Assembly: GCA_047967505.1 (NCBI GenBank)
Contig: CM106540.1
Reading direction: 5' to 3' (one strand)
DNA length: 64,000 nucleotides
Origin: Dipteris shenzhenensis
Taxonomy: Eukaryota; Polypodiophyta; Polypodiopsida; Gleicheniales
In this document: positions 20,650-31,526 of the stretch, one piece after another
How positions within the stretch are numbered: position 1 is the stretch's first letter
Layout of the letters: each line of letters opens with the position of its first letter
Made by a program: the position numbers and the translations under genes
Notes under the pieces: model-generated
What the model was told of the DNA's origin: nothing
The model's input: only the letters and a program-made list of their open reading frames with translations
Database searches by the model: none

Positions 20650-21115
20650 ATGTAGCACGAAAGAGTGAAATTTTGTTGGAATATCAGAGAACCAACCTTG
20701 TAGCCCAGATTCTCTGCTTTCTAGCACCACCAGTGGGTGCCAATGCATCCATGTATAGAAATTGTATTGTCCTATCCTTTAATCTCAAAGGTGTTTCCTT
20801 CATCTTTTGCACTCAATCTTCCACCTTTTCTCGTTCATTCTCTACAGCCCATCGAACTTGGTTATATATAGAATCATATTTCCAAATCTTTTTTGGTTTC
20901 AACTAGGTTACAAAGTGTGACTCTTGCAGTTCCTGTCACTCCAAGTCCAATGGCTTTATCATGAAGATCCTTGTTATGCCTTTGAAGCTCCTATATAGAG
21001 TTGTGCATTGTGACAATGGTGTTATTTCCTAAATGTGCTAATTGTTCAGCTTGGTCTCTGGACACTTCACTTTCTTGCATAGCCATTGTCTGAGCATGGT
21101 TCAATCAATTGCAAT
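20650..21115 (-). pseudogene. Unidentified coding remnant with coiled-coil character
   Basis: One minus-strand frame reads EVSRDQAEQLAHLGNNT, then 'MHNSI(TAG)ELQRHNKDLHDKAIGLG', then 'TARVTLCNLVETKKDLE', before it decays. The charged heptad-like pattern suggests a coiled coil. The TAG stands at a plausible Gln. I cannot name the family; gag-like or transposon-encoded is most likely in this context. Confidence 0.35.
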
Positions 21116-21635
21116 AACCAAGTAAGCTAGCATGTCCATTGCCAAAAAACCTAATGCATTGTATGTAAACGATGGTTCTTTTGGGTGGAAAGATCTTTTG
21201 TAGGATGTAAGGTTCCTTCTATCAAAAGGTCAAGATGCTTGTTCCCTTGCAAGGTCTAAGCATGGTTAGGTGACATGCTTTTTGTGCTTTACAAAAGCAC
21301 ATAGCACATTACTTATAGCACAAATAATGTACCTTAATATATGATTTTTTTTTTAATATCAATGTTCTTTAATGAACTTACAATATTATAAGAGTCAAAA
21401 AGCACATTTTATCATTGCAATAATTTTTTAAGGTTTGAAATAGGTGTCCTATACCACTAAAAGCAACAAATGTCCCAAACAGTGCTTTTTGTGTCACCTT
21501 CCCATGCTAAGACCCTGCAAACAAAAACTATAGAGCACATTTTTGGAAGATCTCCTTAATCCCAAACTATGTGTGCTTGCATATTGGGCCTCCAAGTCTA
21601 AGTGAACCTAGTACTTGTTGGAGACATCCTCAAAT
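21116..21635. other. No feature seen
   Basis: AT-rich sequence with no open frame of substance and no repeat that matches the rest of the window. Confidence 0.4.
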
Positions 21636-22075
21636 GGTGCAATGAGTAAAGGAGCATAGAGGAGTGTAGTAGCAGGTATGAAGGCTTGGAGAAGGTGTGG
21701 AGTAGCAAGCATGAAGGAGTAGGACACGGGAGGGAGGAGGAGGAGGAGCAGGAGCGGAGGAGGAGGGCTGGAGGACTAGTATATGAGGAGGAGGAGGAGG
21801 AGGAGGAGGAGGAGGAGGAGGGATGGAAGATGGAGGACAAATAGGCATGGAGGAGGAGGGACAGGCAGAGGACTTGCAGGCGTGAGCAAGCATGGAGGAG
21901 GAAGGAGGGGGAGGAGGAGTAGGAGGGGAGGAGGAGGGATGGGGAGAAGGCAGGCGTGGAGGAGGAGGGAGGACGAGGACGAGGACGAGGAGGAGGGAGG
22001 GGGGAGGAGAGAGGGAGGAGGAGGAGGTAGGGGGGAGGACGGAGGAGGGAGAAGGAGGAGCGAGGGCCATCTCTA
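21636..22075. repeat. GGA/GGAGGA purine repeat
   Basis: About 440 bp of (GGA)n mixed with GCATGGAGGAG and GACGAGGACGAG words. Long Arg/Gly or Ser/Pro frames on either strand are artefacts. Confidence 0.8.
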
Positions 22076-22452
22076 CGGCCAAATTAAAACCAACTTTTGT
22101 TGGTTGTACTACTTAAGGACACCATTGTTAGTGCCATGTGGTTATAAATAGTTTTATATGATTCTATAATTTGTAATTATTTGGAATACTTGAGGACATC
22201 CCCATGATACCCAATTTGGTGTTTGTGACTATTTTTTTACAACTTTAATAATATAAAGATTGTTGCTGATTTTAGTGTTACATCTTGTTTTGGATAATGG
22301 CCTTAGTGAATTTGTTTATTTATTTTTCAATAATTGAAGGAATTTCTTTATGGCAATACCTAATGGCCATTATTCTATAGATTTCCTTGGGGAATTGGCT
22401 ATGTTGCACCATTTAAAGTGCCCTAAACAATTTCAAGATAAAAGTCCTTCTA
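22076..22452. other. No feature seen
   Basis: AT-rich flank of CACTA-C without recognisable coding sequence. Confidence 0.4.
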
Positions 22453-22509
22453 GCCATTTGGGGCCAAGAAAAACCATTTGCACCGATGAATTCCTTGGCC
22501 CCAAATGGC
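22453..22509. other. Perfect 16-bp inverted repeat beside CACTA-C
   Basis: GCCATTTGGGGCCAAG (22453-22468) and its exact complement (22494-22509) enclose a 25-nt loop. It ends 14 bp before the CACTA-C terminus. Confidence 0.6.
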
Positions 22510-22523
22510 CACATAGACATTTT

Positions 22524-22740
22524 CACTACAAGGCATAGGCCATTTTCCGATGAAAATACCGACGCTTTTTACATTAAATTTTTTTTTTTTCATGGGCGCA
22601 AACATTATTATAAAAGTCGCTAAAAGCATCGGAAAAGAACCGTCGCTATATAGCGATGATAATAAATGTCGCTATATAGCGACACTGTTAATTGTCGCTA
22701 TATAGCGACAATGGTAAACGTTGCTATATAGCGACGATTA
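22524..22740. repeat. CACTA-C left end and subterminal palindromes
   Basis: TIR, a segment with CCGACG.. and GGGCGCAAAC, then four copies of GTCGCTATATAGCGAC or one-base variants at 22647-22736. Confidence 0.9.
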
Positions 22741-22749
22741 ACAGAACTA

Positions 22750-22823
22750 AAAAAAAAAGATTAGTGGGGCTAAACAGGGCTTGCTATGGCCCTGTTTAGC
22801 CCCACTAATCCTTTTTTTTTTTT
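22750..22823. terminator. CACTA-C left hairpin
   Basis: A run of A, GATTAGTGGGGCTAAACAGGGC, loop of 8 nt, GCCCTGTTTAGCCCCACTAATC, run of T. All 22 stem positions pair. It is an inverted copy of the module at 33281-33352. Confidence 0.75.
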
Positions 22824-22829
22824 GTAATT

Positions 22830-23316
22830 ACAAAACAAAGTTTTTTTATAACAAAATTTCCCTTGCGAAAACGGTGATACAAAATCGCTCAAATGAAATG
22901 ATCGAGCAACAAAAGCATATACATGTCGAACATATATAACATTGTTTGTTACAAAATTGCCCTTTCGAAAGGGCGATACAAAATTGCTCAAACGAGCGGA
23001 TATACAAAATGACATACAGGGCGAAGAAAATGCTACTACCACTACTACTACTACTACTCATCCAAATCCGAATTGTCCTCATCTTGTTGGCCTGTTCCTT
23101 GGTCCTCGTGAGATGCATCTTCTCCCTGATCCTCGTCACGTGCATCTGATCCCTGGCCCTGTTGATCGCTCGCCTCCGATGATGGGACGCTTGAGCTTTG
23201 ACCCTAAGAGTGAACCATATAAATCAAAAATTAGATTGGAACTTAAAGAATAAAACAATTTAAAAAGTGAGATTACAAGTAGGAGTAAACTTGTACCATG
23301 CGAGCAGCCACCTCAA
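22830..23316 (-). pseudogene. CACTA-C inverted partial ORF2 (last exon and 3' region)
   Basis: Minus-strand copy of the end of ORF2. The last exon (about 23208-23035) encodes a GQSSSVPSSEASDQQGQG start and an acidic DEDNSDLDE end. The intron before it and the final codons of exon 2 (EVAAR) are preserved up to 23316. There the sequence jumps into the GCATAAGC array, so exon 1 and most of exon 2 are deleted. The 3' untranslated region, hairpin and terminal repeats follow in order toward 22524. Confidence 0.8.
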
Positions 23317-24600
23317 CATGCGAATGCATGAGCATATGTCTACTTCTCTTATGCTCATGCATAAGCATAAGCATCCTTATGCTCATGCTTATGTTTATGC
23401 ATGAGCATAAGAGAAGGGGGAAAGAGAGAAGAAGAGGAAGAGAAGAGGGAAATGAGAGGGAAGAGAAGAAGAGGAATCTGAAGAAGAGGGAAGAGAAGAG
23501 GGAAATGAGAGAAGAGCATAAGAGAAGAGGAATCTCTTATGCTCATGCATAAGCATAAGCATTCTTCTGCTCATGCTTATGTTTATGCATGAGAATAAGA
23601 GAAGGGGGAAAGAGAGAAGAAGAGGGAAAGGAAAGAGGGAAAGAAAGAGAGAAGAAGAGGGAAAGGAAGGAGAGATTGGAAAAGAGGAAAGAGGGAGAGA
23701 AAGAGAGAAGGGGGAAAGAGAGAATAAGAGAAGGGGGAAAAAAGAGACATATGCTCATGTGAATGCATGAGCATATGTCTACTTCTCTTATGCTCATGCA
23801 TAAGCATAAGCATTATTATGCTCATGCTTATGTTTATGCATAAGCATAAGCATTCTTATGCTCATGCTTATGTTTATGCATAAGAGAAGGGGGAAAGAGA
23901 GAAGAAGAGGAAGAGAATGTCTACTTCTCTTATGCTCATGCATAAGCATAAGCATGAGCATATGTCTCCTTTTCTTATGCTCATGCTTATGATTAAGCAT
24001 AAGCATAAGCATAAGCTCATGCTTATGCTTGTGCATGAGCATAAGAGAAGGGGGAAAGAGAGAATAAGAGGGAAAGGAAAGAGAGAAGAAGAGCATAAGA
24101 GAAAAGAGGAAAAAAGAGACATATGCTCATGCTTATGCATGAGCATATGTCTACTTCTCTTATGCTCATGCATAAGCATAAGCATTCTTATGCTCATGCT
24201 TATGTTTATGCATGAGCATAAAAGAAGGGGGAAAGAGAGAAGAAGAGGGAAAGGAAAGAGGGAAAAAGAGGGAAAGAAAGAGAGAAGAAGAGGGAAAGGA
24301 AGAAGAGATTGGAAAAGAGGAAAGAGGGAGAGAAAGAGAGAAGGGGGAAAGAGAGAATAAGAGAAGGGGGAAAAAAGAGACATATGCTCATGCGAATGCT
24401 TAAGCATAAGCATGAGCATATGTCTCCTTTTCTTATGCTCATGCTTATTCTTAAGCATAAGCATAAGAGAAGGGGGAAAGAGAGAATAAGAGGGAAACGA
24501 AAGAGGGAAAGGAAAGAGAGAAGAAGAGGGAAAGAGAAAAGAGGAAAAAAGAGACATGCTCAAGGTGGAAGAGAGGGAAGAAGGAAAGAGATTGAGGGGA
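23317..24600. repeat. GCATAAGC/GCATGAGC and GA array, left arm
   Basis: Alternation of ATGCTCATGCATAAGCATAAGC clusters and GAGAAGAGGGAAAG purine runs. Blocks of about 620 bp recur (23540-24100 resembles 24150-24560). It is the inverted, shorter counterpart of 27720-31440. Confidence 0.85.
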
Positions 24601-25254
24601 AGAGAGGGTTCATATGCCCATCACTGCAGCTAGCGCTTAAGGCACTAGCTGCAGGCCAATGCAAATAACAAAAATAATAAATGGAAAAAAGAGAAAGCAC
24701 TTACCTGAAATAGTACATCCCACTCGGTGTTGTGGACTGGCCCTACAAAAGACAGGAAACAACCCATTTTTCAAATAAGATGTTAGAGGAAGGAGGAGAT
24801 TACAAAAGTAACTTCTTGAAAGGAGGAGATTGAGGAGACAAGGAGAAAGAGAAGGAAGAGAAATACAGAAAAGAGGTGTCTTCTTTCTTTCTTGAAATCT
24901 TGTTTTTTGTTTCAATCCTTTGAAAACAAGCATGAAAACTAGTTTACAGGTTTAGCAATACAAGGAGAAGCACTCACAAAACTAAAGCTAACAAAGAAAT
25001 AACCTACATTGTTGAAACAAACTCACCTCTTGAAGAACTTCCTTTCAAGAAACCAAAGAGGGAAAAGGGTAGAGAGGGAGTACAAGAGCTAGGAGAAGGG
25101 TGAGGAGTGAAGAATAGAGTGGGAGGTTGTCGAAAATAGGTGGGAGGTCGTCTAAAATAGGTGGGAGGAGAGATTGCCTTGCTTACTTGAGAGATTAGAG
25201 AAGGGGATAAAGAAAGCGCCACACGATGGGAGTCTCGGGTTTTAACCCACAGCG
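24601..25254 (-). other. CACTA-C left-arm spliced leader
   Basis: Inverted counterpart of 26986-27720. On the minus strand it holds a GT donor after TTCAAGAG (about 25020), a small exon 24742-24705 between TTTTGTAG and GTAAGT, and the palindrome at 24624-24654. The small exon could encode GPVHNTEWDVLFQ or be untranslated. It leads toward the truncated ORF2 copy. Confidence 0.6.
24624..24654. other. CTGCAGCTAGCGC palindrome, left arm
   Basis: Arms CTGCAGCTAGCGC and GCACTAGCTGCAG around TTAAG, with one mismatch. The right-arm partner at 27670-27700 is perfect. Confidence 0.65.
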
Positions 25255-25335
25255 TCGCTATATAGCGATGCTTATCCGTCGCTATATAGCGATGGAACAG
25301 AGGAAAACATCGCTATATAGTGACGCTTTAAGTCA
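25255..25335. promoter_or_regulatory. Internal palindrome block upstream of TNP2 (left)
   Basis: Three copies of (G/A)TCGCTATATAGCGATG type at about 26-bp spacing, between the minus-strand leader and the TNP2 start at 25430. It has the same motif as the element ends, here in the position of a divergent promoter. Confidence 0.75.
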
Positions 25336-25429
25336 CTTTTTGTTGTACCATGAAGGGAAGCTCATAGATGCTATTTTATAAGTGTTAATATCTCTTCTTG
25401 CAACTTATGTTGTGATTTTATAAGTGTAG

Positions 25430-26898
25430 ATGGAAGGGATGAGTGGAAGCTCATCCGATGATGTGCCAACGCCCGGGAGCACGAAGTGGCTTACGGAGAG
25501 GTTATACTATCATTGCACTCATTGCAAGCGAGAAGTACGACATCAACATCATATTATCATGTGCCACTTACGGATGTATGGGGAGGAGCCCAAACCAGTA
25601 CCCACTATTGGTGTTGCACATGTTGATGGACCATCGGTAAGTCAAAGTTATTTAAGTTCGTAGTCTTATTGTATACCAGGAAATACAAGATCTTATATTT
25701 ACACAAAATCTTAAAACAGGATGAGAAGGGTGACGAGGGTACGCATATACCTTCTCACTTTCAGCAAGACTATAGTCTCCAAGATGATGACGAGGGTATG
25801 GTCAACATGATGGATTCCATTTTTAGGGGCACTACATCCCATGTACACGTGATGTCAGAGTCTGAGGTCAAAATGCAAGAGTTGCAATCAACACAATTGT
25901 ACGAGGGTGCTAGGATGCTAAACTACGTGCTTGTCTCTCAATCTTGAATCTACAAGTAAAGTATGACTTGCACGGTGAGCGGATACCGATAAAGGTCTTG
26001 AGACACTTTCCCATCATTGCAAGAATACAACACATGTTCTGATGCAAATCCATAGCGGAGTTGATGACATGGCATGCATCTCATCGGTCCACTGATGACA
26101 CATTGAGGATTCCCGCAGATTGTGCAGCTTGGAAGCACATAGATAATCAGTGGCCGGACTTTGCGAGGGAGCCATGCAACTTACATCTTGGGCTAGCCAT
26201 GGACGGCGTGAATCCTTTCGGGTTACGCTCAACATCTTGGTCGACATGGCCCATAGTCGTGGTGAATTACAATATCCCACCATGGCTAACAATAAAAAAG
26301 GGACACCTCATGCTTGCACTACTTGTGCCAGGAAAGTACAAGGCCAAAAATATGGACGTGTACATGGCACCTTTGATAGAGGAGTTATAGATATTATGGA
26401 GAGGAGTGCAGGTCTTTGATATTTCCAAAGCTCCTAGACATACCAATGATATTTTGGTCAAGAGTATCTTGATGTGGACCATGCATGACTACCCAGGATA
26501 TGGAGAGTGTGCAGGTACGTGGTTGTGTCTTTACATGTACAATGAGGGATTATGCTTTTATGACTCTCTTTCGCACGCATGTCTTGTACTAACACATTCA
26601 TGCACGCGTGCAGGACTTGTTACAAGTGGGTACCATGCTTATCCTGTTTGTGGACCGCCGGCTCTGAAATCGCTTGCACGCTACTCCAAACATATGAGGA
26701 AAAATGTTTATGAAGGTCATGCTCGATGCATTCCGCTCGACCATCTCGCACGTGGAGGTCAGCTTGATCCACCAGCATCATATTTGAAGGCAAGTGATTG
26801 GATTTAAGCTTGGAGGGCAAATGGAGAGGAACCTCCTCCTGGTATGAAGAGGCTATCGATCTTTCACAAGCTTCCTTATTGGGGTCAGTTACAAATCA
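25430..26898 (+). pseudogene. CACTA-C TNP2 transposase, N-terminal and central part
   Basis: Exon 1 (25430-25636, donor GTAAGT) encodes a 69-aa leader with an acidic SSSDD start, a W-L, and a compact zinc motif Y-Y-H-C-x2-C ... H-x-R-M-Y-G. The next exon (from about 25720) ends with 'LYEGARMLNYVLVSQS'. A long exon (about 25960-26515) carries the TNP2 block with 'MDGVNPFGLRS', a segment containing 'IPPWLTIKKGHLMLALLVPG' and 'SILMWTMHDYPGY'. Another (from about 26611) has 'SGYHAYPVCGP'. There are TAG/TGA stops at about 26041 and 26388. It is cut at about 26898 by the right inverted arm, losing the C-terminal DUF4218/4216 part, so it is not functional. Confidence 0.8.
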
Positions 26899-26904
26899 AA
26901 AATA

Positions 26905-26985
26905 AACAGTAAGCGTCGCTATATAGCGACGCTCTGTTCCGTCGCTATATAGCGACGAATAAGCGTCGCTATATAGCGACGCTGT
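26905..26985. promoter_or_regulatory. Internal palindrome block (right)
   Basis: Three copies of GTCGCTATATAGCGAC (26914-26982). It is the inverted counterpart of 25255-25335 and is followed by the shared word GTGGGTTAAAACCC. Confidence 0.8.
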
Positions 26986-27669
26986 GGGTTAAAACCCAAA
27001 ACGCCAAAACCCGCGGCGTTTTGCTCAAAGCTTTCCTAATCTCTCAAGTAAGCTCTCCAAAATCTCCTCCCACCTATTTTCACTGACCTCCCATCTATTC
27101 CAAGCAACCTCCTACCCTATTTCCCACTCCTCACCCTCCTCCTACCTCTTGTGCACCCTCTCTCTCCTTTTTCCCTCTTTGGTTTCCAGAAAGAAAGTTC
27201 TTCAAAAGGTGAGTTTCTTTTAACAATGTAGGTTGTTTGTTTGTTAGCTTTGGTTTTGTGAGTGTTTCTACTTGTATTGCTAAAGTTTTAAACTAGTTTT
27301 CATGCTTGATTAGAAAGGATTCAAACAAAAAACGAAATTTCAAGAAAGAAAGAAAGAAACTCACCTCTTCTTCCTGTATTTCTCTTCCTTCTCTTCCTTC
27401 TTTTCTCCTCAATCTCCTCCTTTCCTTGTCTCCTCAATCTTCTCTTTCCTTGTCTCCTTTCAAGAAGTTGCTTTTGTGATCTCCTCTTTCCACTAACATC
27501 TTATTTGAAAAAATGGGTTGTTTTCTCTCTTTTGTAGGGCCAGTCCACTACACCGAGCGGGACATAGTCTCTCTTTTGTGGGCCCAGTCCACTACACCGA
27601 GCGGGACATACTTTTACAGGTAAGTGCTTCCTCTTCTTTCCATTTGAGCTTTTTGTTATTTGCATTGGC
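26986..27669 (+). other. CACTA-C right-arm spliced leader
   Basis: Plus-strand leader of ORF2. It has a donor after TTCAAAAG (GTGAGT, about 27209), then a small exon 27538-27619 between TTTTGTAG and GTAAGT. A 44-bp internal duplication (27541 and 27585) makes this exon longer than its left-arm partner of 38 bp. It is probably noncoding, although a GPVHYTERDILLQ reading is conserved. Confidence 0.55.
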
Positions 27670-27700
27670 CTGCAGCTAGCGCCTTAAGCGCTAGCTGCAG
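27670..27700. other. CTGCAGCTAGCGC palindrome, right arm
   Basis: Perfect 13-bp arms CTGCAGCTAGCGC / GCGCTAGCTGCAG around CTTAA. It stands between the leader exon and the array, as in the left arm. Confidence 0.7.
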
Positions 27701-27719
27701 TGATGGGTGTAGGAACCCT

Positions 27720-30700
27720 CTCTTCCCCCTTCTCTTTTTCTCATTTTCCCCCTTCTCTTTTTTCCCTCTTCTCTTATTCTCTCTTTCCCCCTTCTCTCTT
27801 TCCCCCTCTCTCTTTTCCCTTCTCTCTTTCCTTTCCCCCTTATTCTCTATTTCCGCATCCCTCTTATTCTCTTATGCTTATGCTTCTCTCATTCCCCCTT
27901 CTCTATTTCCCCCTTCTCTCATTCGCATAAGCTCTTTTTCCGCAAGAGCTTATGCGGAAATAGAGAATGAGAGAAGCATATGCTTCTCTCATTCTCTTTT
28001 TCCGCACAAACTCCTTCTCTTTTTCCGCATGACCATAAGCATGAGCTTATGCTTATGCTTATGCATAAGCATAAGCATAAGCATAAGCTCATGCTTATGC
28101 TCATTCATGAGCATGAGCTTATGCGTAAATTTCCGCATAAGCTCCTTCTCTCATTCCGCATAAGCTCCTTCTCTATTTTCGCATGAGCATAAGCAAGAGC
28201 TTATGCGGAAATAGAGAATGAGAGAAGCATATGCTTCTCTCATTCTCTTTTTCCGCACAAACTCCTTCTCTTTTTCCGCATGACCATAAGCATGAGCTTA
28301 TGCTTATGCTTATGCATAAGCATAAGCATAAGCATAAGCTCATGCTTATGCTCATTCATGAGCATGAGCTTATGCGTAAGTTTCCGCATAAGCTCCTTCT
28401 CTCATTTCGCATAAGCTCCTTCTCTATTTCCGCATGAGCATAAGCATGAGCTTATGCTTATGCTTATGCTTAAGCATAAGCATAAGCATAAGCTCATGCT
28501 TATGCTCATTCATGAGCATGAGCTTATGCGTAAGTTTCCACATAAGCTTATGCTTCTCTCATTCTCTTTTTCCGCATAAGCTCCTTCTCTCATTCCGCAT
28601 AAGCTCCTTCTCTATTTCCGCATGAGCATAAGCATGAGCTTATGCTTATGCTTATGCTTAAGCATAAGCATAAGCATAAGCTCATGCTTATGCTCATTCA
28701 TGAGCATGAGCTTATGCGTAAGTTTCCGCAAGAGCTTATGCGGAAATAGAGAATGAGAGAAGCATATGCTTCTCTCATTCTCTTTTTCCGCATAAGCTCC
28801 TTCTCTCATTCCGCATAAGCTCCTTCTCTATTTTCGCATGAGCATAAGCATGAGCTTATGCTCATTCATGAGCATGAGCTTATGCGTAAGTTTCCGCAAG
28901 AGCTTATGCGGAAATAGAGAATGAGAGAAGCATATGCTTCTCTCATTCTCTTTTTCCGCATAAGCTCCTTCTCTCATTCCACATAAGCTCCTTCTCTATT
29001 TTCGCATGAGCATAAGCATGAGCTTATGCTCATTCATGAGCATGAGCTTATGCGTAAGTTTCCGCAAGAGCTTATCCGGAAATAGAGAATGAGAGAAGCA
29101 TATGCTTCTCTCATTCTCTTTTTCCGCATAAGCTCCTTCTCTCATTCCGCATAAGCTCCTTCTCTATTTCCGCATGAGCATAAGCATGAGCATATGCTTA
29201 TGCTTATGCTTAAGCATAAGCATAAGCATAAGCTCATGCTTATGCTCATTCATGAGCATGAGCTTATGCGTAAGTTTCCACATAAGCTTATGCGGAAATA
29301 GAGAATGAGAGAAGCTTATGCTTCTCTCATTCTCTTTTTCCGCATAAGCTCCTTCTCTCATTCCGCATAAGCTCCTTCTCTATTTCTGCATGAGCATAAG
29401 CATGAGCTTATGCTCATTCATGAGCATGAGCTTATGCGTAAGTTTCCGATTAAGCTTATGCGGAAATAGAGAATGAGAGAAGCATATGCTTCTCTCATTC
29501 TCTTTTTCCGCATAAGCTCCTTCTCTCATTCCGCATAAGCTCCTTCTCTATTTCCGCATGAGCATAAGCATGAGCTTATGCTTATGCTTATGCATAAGCA
29601 TAAGCATAAGCTCATGCGGAAATAGAGAAGGAGCTTATGCTTATGCGGAAATAGAGAAGGAGCTTATGCGGAATGAGAGAAGGTCCTTCTCTTTTTCCGC
29701 AAGAGCTTATGCGCAAGTTTCCGCAAGTTTCCGCAAGCATAAGCATAAGCATAAGCATAAGCTCATGCTTATGCTCATGCAAGTTTTCGCAAGTTTCCGC
29801 ATGAGCTCCTTCTCTTATTCCGCATAAGCTCCTTCTCTTTTTCCGCATAAGCTCCTTCTCTATTTTCGCATGAGCATAAGCATAATCATAAGCTCATGCT
29901 TATGCTCATGCATGAGCATGAGCTTATGCGCAAGTTTCCGCAAGAGCTTATGCGCAAGTTTCCGCAAGTTTGCACAAGTTTCCGCAAGCATAAGCATAAG
30001 CATAAGCATAAGCATAAGCATAAGCTCATGCTTATCCTCATGCATGAGCATGAGCTTATGCGCAAGTTTCCGCAAGAGCTTATGCGCAAGTTTCCGCAAG
30101 TTTCTGCAAGTTTCCGCAAGCATAAGCATAAGCATAAGCATAAGCTCATGCTTATGCTCATGCATGAGCATGAGCTTATGCGCAAGTTTCCGCAAGAGCT
30201 TATCCGCAAGTTTCCACAAGTGCTCCTTCTCTTTTTCCGCATAAGCTCCTTCTCTTTTTCCGCATGAGCATAAGCATGAGCTTATGCTTATGCTTATGCA
30301 TAAGCATAAGCATAAGCTCATGCTTATGCTTATGCATAAGCATAAGCATAAGCTCATGCTTATGCTCATTCATGAGCATGAGCTTATGCGCAAGTTTCCG
30401 CAAGAGCTTATGCGGAAATAGAGAATGAGAGAAGCATATGCTTCTCTCATTCTCTTTTTCCGCATAAGCTCCTTCTCTCATTCCGCATAAGCTCCTTCTC
30501 TATTTCTGCATGAGCATAAGCATGAGCTTATGCTTATGCTTATGCATAAGCATGAGCTTATGCTCATGCTTATGCTCATGCATGAGCATGAGCTTATGCT
30601 CATGCTTATGCTCATGCATGAGCATGAGCTTATGCGCAAGTTTCCGCAAGATCTTATGCGCAAGTTTCCACAAGTTTCCGCAAGTTTCTGCAAGAGCATG

Positions 30701-31440
30701 AGCTTATGCTTCTCTCCTTCTCTATTTCCGCATATGCGGAAACATGAGCATAAGCTCATGCTCACCCATGAGCATCCGCATAAGCTCATGCGGAAAAAGA
30801 GAAGGAGCTTATGCGGAAATAGAGAATGAGTTTCCGCATAAGCTCTTTCTCTTTTTCCGCATAAGCTCTTTCTCTTTCTCTTTTGCGTGAGCATATGCGG
30901 AAATAGAGAATGAGAGAAGCTTATGCTTCTCTCCTCCTCTATTTTCGCATATGCGGAAACATGAGCATAAGCTCATGCTCACCCATGAGCATAAGCATAA
31001 GCTCATGCGGAAAAAGAGAAGGAGCTTATGCGGAAATAGAGAATGAGAGATGCTTCTCTCCTTCTCTTTTTCTGCATAAGCTCCTTCTCTTTTTCCGCAT
31101 GAGCATAAGCATGCGGAAACTCATCCTTCTCATGCTTATGCTCATGCATGTGCATGAGCTTATGCTTAAGTTTCCGCATAAGCTCATGCTTATGCGTGAG
31201 CTTATGCGGAAATAGAGAATGAGAGAAGCATAAGCTCATTCTCTATTTCTGCATAAGCTCATTCTCTATTTCCCACTCTATTTCCCCCTTCTCTCATTTC
31301 CCCCTTCTCTCATTCTCTATTTTCCCTCATCTCTTTCCCTTTCTCTCATTCTCTATTTTCTCATTCTCATTCTTTTCTTTCCTTTACATCTTCTTTCCCT
31401 CTTATCTTTCCCTCTTCTTTCCCTCTTTCCTTTCCCTCTT
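27720..31440. repeat. Palindromic GCATAAGC/GCATGAGC array with higher-order repeats
   Basis: 3.7 kb built from a few words: GCATAAGC, GCATGAGC, CTCCTTCTCTATTTCCGCA and CAAGTTTCCGCAAG. Each word occurs in both orientations, so almost every segment can fold on itself. Higher-order units are visible: 27919-28170 and 28173-28420 are near-identical with a 251-bp period. A unit starting GCAAGAGCTTATGCGGAAATAGAG recurs at about 27942, 28193, 28730, 28897, 29066 and 30399. All long frames here (Lys/His/Leu/Met or Ser/Ile/Cys-rich) are artefacts. It ends in CCTATG units just upstream of ORF2. Confidence 0.9.
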
Positions 31441-31526
31441 CTTTCTTCTTGCCTATGCCTATGCCTATGAGAATGCTCATGTTTGTTTATTTGTTTTCTG
31501 TTTTCGTGTTTGTGTCTATGTTAGAC

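Noticed and set aside
27900-31250. Many frames of 60-170 codons (Met-Leu-Met-His-Glu-His-Lys or Ser-Ile-Ser-Met repeats)
   Set aside because: They come from the GCATAAGC/GCATGAGC array and occur on both strands with repeat periodicity; no start or codon context supports translation.
27720-31440. CRISPR-like array
   Set aside because: Units are palindromic words without unique spacers of constant length, and the context is a plant CACTA transposon.
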